In this document: positions 43,426-53,464 of the stretch, one piece after another
Layout: the number at the start of each line of letters is the position of its first letter
How positions within the stretch are numbered: position 1 is the first letter of the stretch
Position numbers and translations under genes: made by a program
Assembly (NCBI GenBank): GCA_009602735.1
Contig: WELA01012094.1
Coordinates: 3,218-66,434, forward strand
DNA: 63,217 nucleotides
Reading direction: 5' to 3'
DNA from: Mesotaenium endlicherianum
Taxonomy: Eukaryota > Streptophyta > Zygnematophyceae > Zygnematales > Mesotaeniaceae
The notes under the pieces: model-generated
What the model saw: only the letters and a program-made list of their open reading frames with translations
What the model was told of the DNA's origin: nothing
The model's database searches: none

Positions 43426-44096
43426 GGGCAGAGTGCCCTAGTGGAAGCGTAGTGACTCACGAGAAACCAATCTGGTTGCAATCATACTCTAGGGTGCAGT
43501 GGCATATTGCTAAGACAGCTTTGGGAAATTACTCAACATTTTGAGGAGCAAGCAAGGTGCTCACAAATAGAATAGAATGAAAGTTCTTGTCACTACAAAC
43601 TCTTAGCAATTTATAGAAGTTAAAATTGATCAGTAACGAAGAAGTTGTGCCTATTTGTAGTTTTCTACGACGACCGCTCACCCCTAGGAGGGAGGGCCCT
43701 TAGCAACGAAATTTCCAAGTGTTTGTCAAATCGTCCCTCTAAAACATTTGTGAGTAAGCCAGATCAACCTCATAGACGTGTCGGGTCGATTTGACATCCA
43801 CATACATGCATCGACATTTCGAGAATATACTAACTTAAACGCGCTAGGCTAGTCCGAAACTTCTGGGTCAATGGACCTGGTCGGCTCTCCGCGTCAACCG
43901 AAATTACGTGAAGGTTCAAATTCACTCTAACGGCCTAGTCCGACGGTCGCGCTCACCGCAAATTAAGGATAGTCGTCGACCAACCTTAAACTAATTAAAC
44001 TTCAGCAATCCATAACTTGCTCAATATTTAACGAAATTCGACGAATTTTATATCAAAATGACCACAAAATGCACTCTACAATCCTATGACCTTACA
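43426..44096 (-). repeat. 3' LTR of Ty3 element K (one end trimmed)
   Basis: In element sense it starts TGTAAGGTCATAGGATTG at 44096, right after a purine tract (GAGGAGGGGGATAA). It aligns with the solo LTR at 10037-10791, for example GTGAGTCACTA and CTAGGGCAC near its end. The final TTTCA is missing at the H1 junction. Confidence 0.8.
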
Positions 44097-44119
44097 TTAT
44101 CCCCCTCCTCAAGACGCGA

Positions 44120-45650
44120 CGTCCTCGACGCGTTCTGCAGATAACGCCTCAACTTACTTTACAATGAGTCAAGTTGGCCTCTGGCTCCCAAGTGTTGTCG
44201 TCCGCATGGTAGGCTTTCAACTTGACCACATACCCTTGGAAAAATCGTTGACCTCGCTTGACTCGTCAATCGTCGACAATCGCCTCCACTTCATACTCCA
44301 ATACATAAACAATCTCAACCGGTGGTGGCGGTGTAGGTAGTTGACCTGAATGTCCTTCATTCGGGTCAACGTATGGCCGCAGGTAATTTACATGGAACAC
44401 ATCATGGATACCCCAATGTGAACAAAGCTCCAACTTGTAGGCCATTGGATTCACCTGATTGAGCACCGAAAATGGACTTGTGAATCGTGCCCGCAGTCTC
44501 CTCTTGCCCGTGAAAGGTACATTCTCCGTTGACAACAACTCTACCGCCCACATGGAATGTCACTTTTCTCCAGTGTTTCTTAGCATGCTTGAGCTGCTTG
44601 TCCTGTGCCTTCCAAATACACGTCGTTGCGATGTCCCAAGTCTTGGCCATCTGCTCCATAAAAGCTTGTGTAGTAGGAACCCAAGTCTCCTTGGCCTTCT
44701 CGAGCAAGATGTTCCCTAGATGATATACTTCTCTTCCGTAAACCATAGTGAATGGTGACTGCTTGGTGGATCCCTGCATGCTGTTGTTGTAGGCAAACTC
44801 CAACCTTGGCAGCTTCTTGTCCCACTCTGAGGGGTCTTCCATAGTAAAACTCTTGTGCACCTCTTGTAGAGTTCTATTGAGCCTGTCACTCTGTTTGTCT
44901 GTTTGAGGATGATAGGAAGTGCTCATTCTCAGCTTGGTCCCCATCAAAGTAAGCAGTGACCGCGAATAGTTGCTAGTAAAACTTGAATCTCAATCTGAAA
45001 TAATCACCTTCGGCAACCCATGTAGCCTGAAAATATGATCAAAGAATAGGCGTGCCACGTATACTGCCGTACAAGTCTTCTTCATGGGAATGAAGTGAGC
45101 CATCTTGCTAAGTCTATCAGACACAACTTATATTGCATTGTGGCCTTGACCACTCAATGGTAAAGATGTGATGAAGTCCATAGCAATCTGCTCCCAAGGA
45201 TACAATGGAATAGGCAGGGGCTGCAATGTAGCTCCCTTCTTTTGATTCGGTGTCTTGTTCCGCTGGCACGCATCGCAATTCTTGATCCACTCCTCAATGT
45301 CCTTGTCCATATTCCTCCAATATTACTCTCGGTTTAGCATGCTTGCCGTCTTCTCGCTTCCAAAGTGTCCAGCATATAAGCATTCATGATGCTCCACAAG
45401 TAGTAAGTCTTGTAGCTCCTTGATGTCAGGTACCACCACTCTCTTAGAATCACCATAATACCATTTGCCGTCCTTCTTTTGCATTCTTGAGTTGGACTCA
45501 GCTACTCCATCATCTGCAAATTTTGGGTCCTTCTCATAACCTTCCTTAACACTAGATAGCCCATGATAACTCACACTTTTTGGTGCAACAAGTGCTTGTG
45601 TTTGCGATTTATTTCCCATCTTCTTACTAATGACATTAAACATGGTTTTG
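44120..45650 (-). pseudogene. Integrase and chromodomain remnant of Ty3 element K
   Basis: Minus-strand frames in order. The zinc-binding N-terminus (HHECLYAGHFGSEKTASML; CDACQRNK) is at 45128-45643. The catalytic core start is IAMDFITSLPLSGQGHNAI. The core end is STSYHPQTDKQSDRLNRTLQ (about 44890-44940): the expected Glu of GQTERLN reads as Asp (QSDRLN). Next come the C-terminal domain and a chromodomain, YEVEAIVDD, stop, then RVKRGQRFFQGYVVKLKAY and DNTWEPEANL (about 44160-44300). Several stops and frameshifts make it inactive. Chromodomains in chromoviruses direct integration toward histone-marked chromatin. No RT is present in the window for K. Confidence 0.85.
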
Positions 45651-46296
45651 AAAAGCCTAGATCATGAACATAATCATGTATCTAAAACACTGTTTAAGTA
45701 AATAATTAATTAATGAATATCATTAAAAAAACATGTACAAGATTGCAAAATTTTGGCCTACTTTTAGGAACACATTGCTTCTATTTCCTTTTAAACCAGG
45801 ACTTGTGAATTATGTTGGAGGCGATTATGTATGTTGTGAGATACTAAACAAAATTTCAGATATATAAGGCTCTTTTTTGTCAAGATATGAGTTATTGAAG
45901 AGTTAAACCGCAATATGTGACGATGTTTTTTTGGTAATGCAATAAGAACCGAATAACACAAGATCACTCAATTAATTGTTTTGGCCTGCATATTAGACTT
46001 ATGAAGTTGAAACTTATGCCAATGCCTTTTCAATGTTACATGTATCTATTGGTAATTAAATATATTTATTTAAGTAAAAAATGATTTAATCAGTTATAAA
46101 TTTCTTCTTTACTCCTAGAACTCACAAAAAATTATGTTAATAATACTTTTTTCAAACAAAAAAATTGAAAATAAATTTCAGACATCCAGCATCCAATCCT
46201 ACACATATGCAATGCATCTTACATTTAATATCACATTATAGAAAATAATGATAGTGATTGAGATCTACAACGAAAACTCGTCGATGTCGCGACTAT
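45651..46296. other. AT-rich spacer between K and copy B
   Basis: Markedly AT-rich, with no ORF of note or element homology. It may be old host DNA or decayed repeat. Confidence 0.4.
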
Positions 46297-47148
46297 TATC
46301 CGTTTGACGGTGTCGCACGCGCAGCGCAAGCTACGGCCACCTAGTGCTGAAAGTCAACGTTGACTCACCGACCACTTGACTGATTACATCGCAATCAGCG
46401 GTTATGGCGGCGTCAAGACCACTGGCAAGGGGTCAATGTCAGTGTGACCCACACCCAAGGATGGGGGAGGTTTTGACAAGAAAGCCGCGAGGCTAGGAGC
46501 TGGGGATCAGCAATGAGCCGCCCAGCAAGTACCAGGTCAGGTACTGTGTGACTGGCAGATTAAGCCAGGTCATGGCTGCAATGCCAAGATAGGTTACGGT
46601 CGCCCGGTTGGGAAAACTTGAGCAAGTGGCATTTGCTTGCACGCCGCTCAGGAATTCTTAGCCATGAGCCAATAAGGCGTGACTGCCAGCTGAGAAGCTA
46701 AGCAGCCACGCGCGACAGTCACAAGGTGTGCATGCATGCTGAGTGACTACGAGTTTGAGTTGAGCATGGCTAGGCAGAGGCGACATGCAGCTAAGTTGTG
46801 TGACCAAGCACGGCATTCTCGAAAGATGACGCTGTGTGGTGCCTGTGAAAGGCACGAATCTTGCCTGAGACATGTCATTCACTCGCACGCACCTTTGCCA
46901 AGAGGCAGAAGGAAAGAGAAAAAGGGCGCGAAGAAGAAGAAGGAGTTCCCAAGGCCACTGGAGGGCCAAACCCCCACGCTTCTGACGACACCGAAGATTC
47001 TTCTGTGTATCATAGATAAGTTAGGATTGTAGGAGTTCCCAAGTGGGAATCTCACGGCTAAAGAAGGAGAACTGCAGAATAGAATCTGCTAGGAGATTAG
47101 CACAGAGTCGGTCGAACGCCACAAGTGTGTGTGTGAAGCAGCCTTAAA

Positions 47149-47541
47149 ATGGTGAGTTGTGTGTTGATTTCCAGGTTCTCAGAAGTCGCATTCGCATCTC
47201 GAAGAGAGAGAGTAGTTTTGACAGATAAAGCTCTCAGTGAAGAACTGAGTGAGCCCAGCCTGGCAGTGAAGAGCTGTTAAGGCGCGGTGTTAAATGAAGA
47301 GCTTGACCCAGGCCAGCACAAACGTAGTTTCAGAGTTTTGTAAGTTGACTTGTGGAAGTTAAGCGAAAGCCTGAAGGGCGATTTTCTCTGAATCTGACGT
47401 TGCATGTCAAGCTGCTTAGAGTGAGATTTCTGCAAACTACAATTTGCTCACCTGTGAATCCAAGAACCTTAAGGCATAAAGCCTATGTGGAAGTAAGAGA
47501 CTTCCGTCCTACTTCCGAGAACCTCGGTTCTATGGTTCAGG
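47149..47541 (+). other. Candidate leader exon end and intron of gag, copy B
   Basis: ATG at 47149-47151 is followed by a GTGAGT donor. The acceptor TATGGTTCAG ends at 47541. Spliced, ATG joins GTG-AAT-AGA in the gag frame. Unspliced, gag can start at ATG 47533. The arrangement is the same as in copy A. Confidence 0.45.
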
Positions 47542-49213
47542 TGAATAGAAATTCCCAAGCAAATTGGGTATTGAGGCCTGTGAGGGCTGCCGGTGCTCAA
47601 CCTGGAAGGGGACCCGGAGAAATTCAACTGTACATGCAGGTGAGGAGTGGAAGACTCTACTACCCTGTGGAGCCTGTGGAAGGTTTTGATTCAAGCCAGA
47701 GTCCACAAGAAAGTGAGACATCTGAGCACACGGATAACCTGTGGAGTGAGCAACCGTCGAGAGACGAGTCTCGCCATACTGCCGCAAACGGTGAGAATCC
47801 GTATTACGCGCGAGCTTTTGTACCCAATTCGGGCAGAGAGCACGACGTGTGGGATAAAGATAGTGAGTCTTGGTCACCACTTGAAATGACTGGTGATGAT
47901 AAGGATGAAAATCCTAAGTTCAAGCTGTCTACAAAGTGTTTTAGTGGACGAACCAGTGGAAACAGTCTCACTTTCGAAGAGTTTGATGAGATCTATTGGG
48001 CTGACTTCTTTGAGAAAATCGAAAGGATTCTTCTTACACCCAGTCAGTCGCTTTTATAAGCTTGGTTCAGTACTTGGACAAGGATGCCTTGTTGCTGTAT
48101 CGCCAATTTTGGAAGGATGAGAACCTTACCCAGGAATGGGCGTTTGACGAGCAAAAGAAGGCGAGAGATTTGAAAATTCAGAAAGAGGCTGCGAAAGCCC
48201 GCCTGTCCGCTTTGTCATCAGGAAGAGCGATACCTGCTGCACCTGTTGAGAGCGTAGACTTAGCTGCACTAACACAAGAATTAACAGATGCCATGAAGCA
48301 ACTCACTGAGGGTCAGCAGCGAACGGCTACTCGAGATGATGATGCTGGATCTGTCGCAGAATTGCGTAAAGTGTGTGCAGAATTGTCTGAAAAGATTGCT
48401 AATGCTCAGGAACGAGAAACACGCAGAGCTGCACCTGTTACAGGGTAGCATGGTGATAGCGTCACCACGGAAGCAAGCCATGCGCAAGCGTTGGCTAGTT
48501 GCCGTAGGGATATGGAGGCTGGGGATGACCAGTTAGATTCTGAGCACTGTCTGCGTCGTTTCTTTAAGTTGCTTGAAGCAACATTCCCAGAGGATAGCAG
48601 TCTTAAAGTGCACCGCTATGTGCATTTTGTCCGTCAGAAGAACGAGACAGTGATGGAGGTCGAATCCAGATTGGTAGACCTTGCCAAGAAGGCAGGAATC
48701 TATGAGCCTAGGATTGTGGCTGACAAATTCTTATTGTGTCTGGGTAAAGATACAGATCGGGAGGTCAGGCCGCACCTATATGCGAAACGCGGAATCGATT
48801 GGAACATCGACGAGGCTGCTGAAATAGCACGCAATGTCGAGGAAGGTAAAGTCTGGTACAAGGAGGCTTCCAGGACGCTTATGGCTCCTGAGAGAAGGGA
48901 GGAATCCTTTCAGCCCAAGGCCAATAGCTCTAATTTTCAGTTTAAGAAAAAGAGCGGGTCTTTCAATAGGTTTGCTAAGCACGCCAACACTGCTGAGACA
49001 GCAGAGGGCTGTTGGAACTGCGGGAAATCAGGACATCAGAAGAGAGATTGTCCGTACCCGGATGCTAAGCAATTGTCTGCTAGCAAGGCGCAGGTATGCG
49101 CACATTGCAGTAAAGAGGGACACTCAGAAGATGAGTGTTGGTCCAAGAACCCAATTCTGAAACCACCATGGGCTAATGCTGCCACGAAAGAGGCAGATAA
49201 GGGTAAGAAATAG
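47533..49213 (+). pseudogene. gag: gag of copy B, two zinc knuckles
   Basis: It starts MVQVNRNSQANW. The N-terminus is Pro/Ser/Glu-rich (SQSPQESETSEHTD), and then the frame shifts once near 48030 by a missing base (DFFEKI then KDSSYTQSV in copy A). A private TAG lies at 48446. The capsid-like part contains RRFFKLLEATFPED and LVDLAKKAGIYEPRIVADKFLLCLG. Two CCHC knuckles follow: CWNCGKSGHQKRDC and CAHCSKEGHSEDEC. It ends at TAG 49211-49213, in frame with the protease ORF (ATG 49262) and conserved in A. This suggests Gag-Pro-methyltransferase is made by readthrough. Apart from two lesions it is well preserved. Confidence 0.85.
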
Positions 49214-49261
49214 GACAAAGATAACTCTGGTAACCGGAAGAGTAATCAAAAGTATGATGCT

Positions 49262-51101
49262 ATGAGTGCAGAGATTGCAGAGTTGAAAGCTCAATTTGCA
49301 AGACTAAATGTGCCTAATGTCTATTATGATGCAGATATGGCCAAAAAGACCGTCTGCAAAGGCGAGAAGCTGACGCCTGAGAAGGCCGTGGCTGCAACAG
49401 CTGCGGAGCGCGCAGATCATGACCGTCTGGTTCCAAGGAATGCTGGGAAGCTTCCTCAGACCTTTCGGAACACTCTCGATGAGAACGAGATTGCGCAGCT
49501 ACGACAAGCCAAGCCTGGGCCACGCAAGACATTTAGTTTTTCGCTGGAAAAGCTGAAAGCTCTGGTGGAACACCGGATTCAGCACATTCCTTGTCTTTCA
49601 CTCGCTGATCTGCGTCTTACATACCCTTTCACGATTGAGGAAGCTCAACAGCAGCTGGACCTAGCCGAGGAAGGCGCGAACAACGCTTCGCTGCCTACTA
49701 ATTTCAGCACTGTGAGAGTGCAGAACAAGGATAGAGTTTTGACGTTTAACAACTGTGCCGCTCCCAATATCCTATTGGACACTGGCGCACAGCCAATAAT
49801 CTTGGGAAAGCGAGCTGTGAAAGCTCTAGGATTGACGGCAAGGGACCTGAAAGAAAGTCCTTTCCAGTTGAGGACTGCATCTGGGCAGATTTTAAAGTCT
49901 TGTGCAATCACCCGCAAGCCTGTGGAAATCACAATAAACTTGGGGAAACCTGAGGAAGCGTCACTGCTCATAGAGTGTACAGTGACAGAGGCAGAAAACT
50001 ATGATGTTCTATTGGGGACAGAAGCTCTGATTCCCCTGGGTATGGTTATCGACCTGCGGAAGCAAAGGGTGACTTACCAGTCGACAGATCGGCAGCCGAC
50101 TGGAGAAATTCCTGTAAAAATGGTTTGCTCGGGAGAAGCAAACTACGGACTGCTAGACTGCTGTGTGAATAACCAGTATCCAGACCATTATGACCTCATC
50201 ATGCAACGCGAAAAGAAGATCTACACCAGCATCAACATGCCGACTCCCTTGGTTTGGCAACCTTGGATTATGGAGCAACTAGAAGCTGTGAGTAACAGGC
50301 ATCGTGGCCCGCAAGAGCTGCTGCCAGTTCCTTATCCAGTTAAGACTGCTGCCAATTTGATGCCTGGAGTAGAACCATTGCCGCAAGGCATTGTGAGGAT
50401 GGAAGATCCTTTTCGCAGGAGAGGAGTAGTAGTGCTGGAATTGTTCGCCGGACTTGGTACTGGAACCATCGCACTGATTCAGCGAGGTATCCAGGTATCC
50501 AAAGTGCTGTATGTGGACAATGATGAGAGTGTTTTTACAGCATTTGAGGAGGTCATGAGTCAGATGCGGCAAATGTACCATTTCAAGGCATTGGTGCCTA
50601 CTAGTGTGGTGCGTCTTGCTGGAGGAAACATTCTCGATGTGAAGTCTGAGGACCTGTATGATCACAGGATTGACTGGATTTTTGCGGGATTTCCTTGTCA
50701 ACCTTTCTCACAAGCTGGGAACAGGAAGGGATTCAATGACCCGCGAGCACAACACTGGGGAAGGATGGTGAAGATCATCAGTATGCTGCGGGAACGCCAG
50801 CATCGCTACCCACCAGTGTTTGTGATTGAGAATGTACATCCAGGGATGGATTACAACCAGATGAAGCCAGGAGATCCATGGCTGGTTTTCGACTCCACCC
50901 CCGGGTCATCATGTATTGATCAACGACGCCAGGCACGGAGGACTCTCACACCGGGCCAGACTATTCTGGACCAACGGTATGTCCATTGAAATCCTGAGGG
51001 AGATGGAGGAGATTACGCGGCGCACGCCAACGGCGGTATCTGTGGGAGAAGCATTGATGGTGGAAATCAAGCCAGTGATCAGGAGGGATTCCTACCCATA
51101 G
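49262..51101 (+). CDS. Aspartic protease fused to C5 cytosine DNA methyltransferase
   Basis: Residues 1-140: charged linker. Retropepsin: LLDTGAQPIILGKRAVKALG (DTGA 173-176) and YDVLLGTEALIPLGM. A ~120-residue connector follows. The methyltransferase has all core motifs: I VLELFAGLGTGTIAL (391-405, AdoMet), II LYVDND, IV FAGFPCQPFSQAGNR (catalytic Cys of PCQ, 478-480), VI VFVIENVHPGMD (ENV 523-525). A one-base insertion near 50905 shifts the frame. Beyond it come VIII HVLINDARHGGLSHRARLFWTN, then a TAG at 51099 where A has CAG, and VVLPTFTAYPGSRAF. IX/X is EPTAEEKGRCLGVPN and FGNMIGHHSMTWLVETIM. The reaction transfers methyl from AdoMet to cytosine C5. The compact domain and GN-x-M ending recall DNMT3/DRM-like enzymes, but the subfamily is not settled. 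Confidence 0.9.
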
Positions 51102-53458
51102 TACGTCGTCAACGAGCCAGGCCGGCCGAGGGTGGTGCTGCCCACCTTCACGGCATACCCAGGATCACGCGCTTTCGTGAATGGAGGACCAGGAATGGTC
51201 AAAGATGTGCACGACAGAGAAGCTCAGTGGAGAGAGCCAACAGCTGAAGAGAAGGGAAGGTGCCTGGGGGTACCCAACTCCATTGCACAAGAGATTGTTG
51301 CAATGGTGGGACAGGACAATGCTGGGAAGATATTTGGCAATATGATTGGACATCACTCCATGACATGGTTGGTAGAGACGATTATGACTTCGCAACAGAT
51401 GACGTTCTCTGAGAAGCCTATGCCCAGGCCGAGGCCGGTGACGATTGGACTCTATGTGGTGCCAACCTCTGATCAGAGAGCTATCAGGGAAGCGTATCAG
51501 CGACAAAAAGAATATGGTGTTGAAAGAGACGCAGCTGAGGCTGACAAAGATGAAACACTCAGAGAAACCAGAGTGGTGGATCTGACCAGGTGTCAAGACC
51601 TATTGACGCGAATTGACAATCGAATGGCGACTCTACGCGACCCTCTCGAAAGAGAGCTGCGGAGGCTGCGAGGAGACGCAACCATGGAAGACCAGGCAAC
51701 TGGTGCAGCAAACCCTTTGGTGAACGCTGCAGTAAGCAAATCACAGAAGGTCCCAGCATCTGCAAAACGCTCCGGCCAAGTATTTGGGAGGATGCCGGAA
51801 TGGGAGGAATATACCAACTCCGAGTTACGAAACATGGCCCCAGACCAGGTCTTCGGGAGCCCATCCCCAGACGCAGTAACATCAAAAAATGAAGAACGCC
51901 AGTGCAATATTGGCGAATGGGCCGAAGAATGCAGTCAGAATTCAGGAAATTCTGGAGGGTCTGGAAAGACCATTTGCGTGGAGGTGATTTTTGAAGAACG
52001 CAAGAAGGAGACGGCCAAGAGATTGCCCGCCACACTTGCTCTGATGGGCCCAGGGCCAGAGGCCAAAGGGCAACCACAAGACACAGTTGGCAGCACAGCT
52101 GAGTCGATCACCAGGCAAATCATGGCGCAGTTGCTGGAAGCAGACGCCCCTCGTCTCAAGGAAGAGAAAGTGGCGAAAGGAGCTCTCGCTCTACAGTCAG
52201 CCATCATCAACATGGCGAGGCTCAACACAGGAGGGGACGAAGAATTACCGCCTCCTGGAACAGAGAAGCCGGAGGAGGAAGAGGATGCAGAAATGCAAGG
52301 CCTCTCGGAGTTGGAGTCACCATCACTCAAGAATGAAGGGGACATTGGGGAAGAAATCCCACGTTTTCCCACGCCAGAGTTGGATCTGCTTGACTTACAG
52401 GAGCTGAGGACAGACGACTGGGTAGCTGACCACCTGATGGGGCCAAGCCCAGCAGAACTTTATGAAGAATTAAGGTCGCCAACATCCAGTTCTCCTTCTG
52501 CCAGTCTTCCAGTGGCAGAACCCAAGTCAACCGCACAACCGCCGCAACGGCAGGAGGTGACTGCCTGCACTGCTAAAGTGGAGACAGCACAAGGAAAGCC
52601 CGAAAGTCGCGCAAGCAGACCAAGGAAGGTGGCCCGTGAGGGTAACGCATCTTTAAGGAGGATGCTAAAGCGATATTTCAAGCACAAGGGGAAGGCTCAG
52701 AGAGAGGGCGTTCCGCGAGGAACCACAGCCCCACCTCCTCCGCCTCTGCGGGATATTCTGCAGAGAGAGGGAGAGGATGGTTTGGTTCGCAGGGCAATGG
52801 CATTGGGCATTAGTGTGCCGCCAGGCATGAACACGCCCTTGTTGCAACTATCAGATCTTAGGATACAGAGGTCGGAGGAGCCTGCCCCCATGATACCTGC
52901 AATCCCAGAATGGGAACTGATGGATCTGAGATACACCATCAGCCGCATGACCGCAGCAGATGATGCCTTTCTTGCACAACTAGCTGCACCTCAAAGGTCG
53001 CAAACATTGGCGCAGGCATGGATGGTCACACCACCCACAAGGGAGGAGTNAAGTATGGCACGACCGTTGCCCGCATGGCTATTATTGAGCAAGAATGGGG
53101 CTGGGCGATCAGCCCTAGGACAGATCCCGCAGGTTTTCCAATGGCAAACCAACCTCGGCCACGTGAAGAAGGAGGAACCGGGACCAGTTGGACTGCAGTC
53201 GACGAGGAAATGTTCCTGAGGCAGCCCATCCGGAGGCGCCTGACATACCCCTCACCGCAGGAGAGGCGACGCGTCATTGAGAAAGGTAAAAAGCCTAAGA
53301 AACAGGCTGCCAAACTTATGGCAACGGAGGAGCAAGCTGCAAAGCCTGTTAACCCACCTCCTAAGAATCAAGCTGCAAAGCCTGAGGGCCAGAATTAGGC
53401 AGAAAAGCCTGAGGGCCAGGATGAGGGCGGGAAGCCCCCACCTGCACCTAAGGAGTAG
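51102..53458 (+). CDS. Methyltransferase C-terminus and acidic linker, copy B
   Basis: Open from 51102 to the single N at 53050, then in the frame from 53018 to TAG 53456-53458. The first ~110 residues complete the methyltransferase (target recognition and motifs IX/X, then RPRPVTIGLYVVPTSDQRAI). The rest has no recognised domain: coiled-coil-like DRMATLRDPLERELRRLRG, an acidic stretch with PTPELDLLDLQELRTDDW, a basic block ASRPRKVAREGNA followed by LRRMLKRYFKHKG, a Pro-rich PPPPPLRDILQ, and EQEWGWAISPRTDP. Several islands are kept in copy A. A private TAG lies at 53396 (CAG in A). The apparent frameshift at 53050 is an assembly artefact. Possible roles are spacer, chromatin tether or nuclear targeting; none is proven. 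Confidence 0.7.
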
Positions 53459-53464
53459 CAATTA
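53456..53464 (+). other. UAG-CAA-UUA readthrough signal, copy B
   Basis: TAG CAA TTA lies in the frame that continues into RT (ATG 53522 is in the same frame). The context equals the type-I stop readthrough consensus and is unchanged in the diverged copy A (30069-30077). Confidence 0.65.

Noticed and set aside
53018..53060. Real frameshifts at 53050, 55954 and 61997
   Set aside because: Each coincides with a single N and a local repeat, and copy A is continuous at the first site; treated as assembly artefacts.
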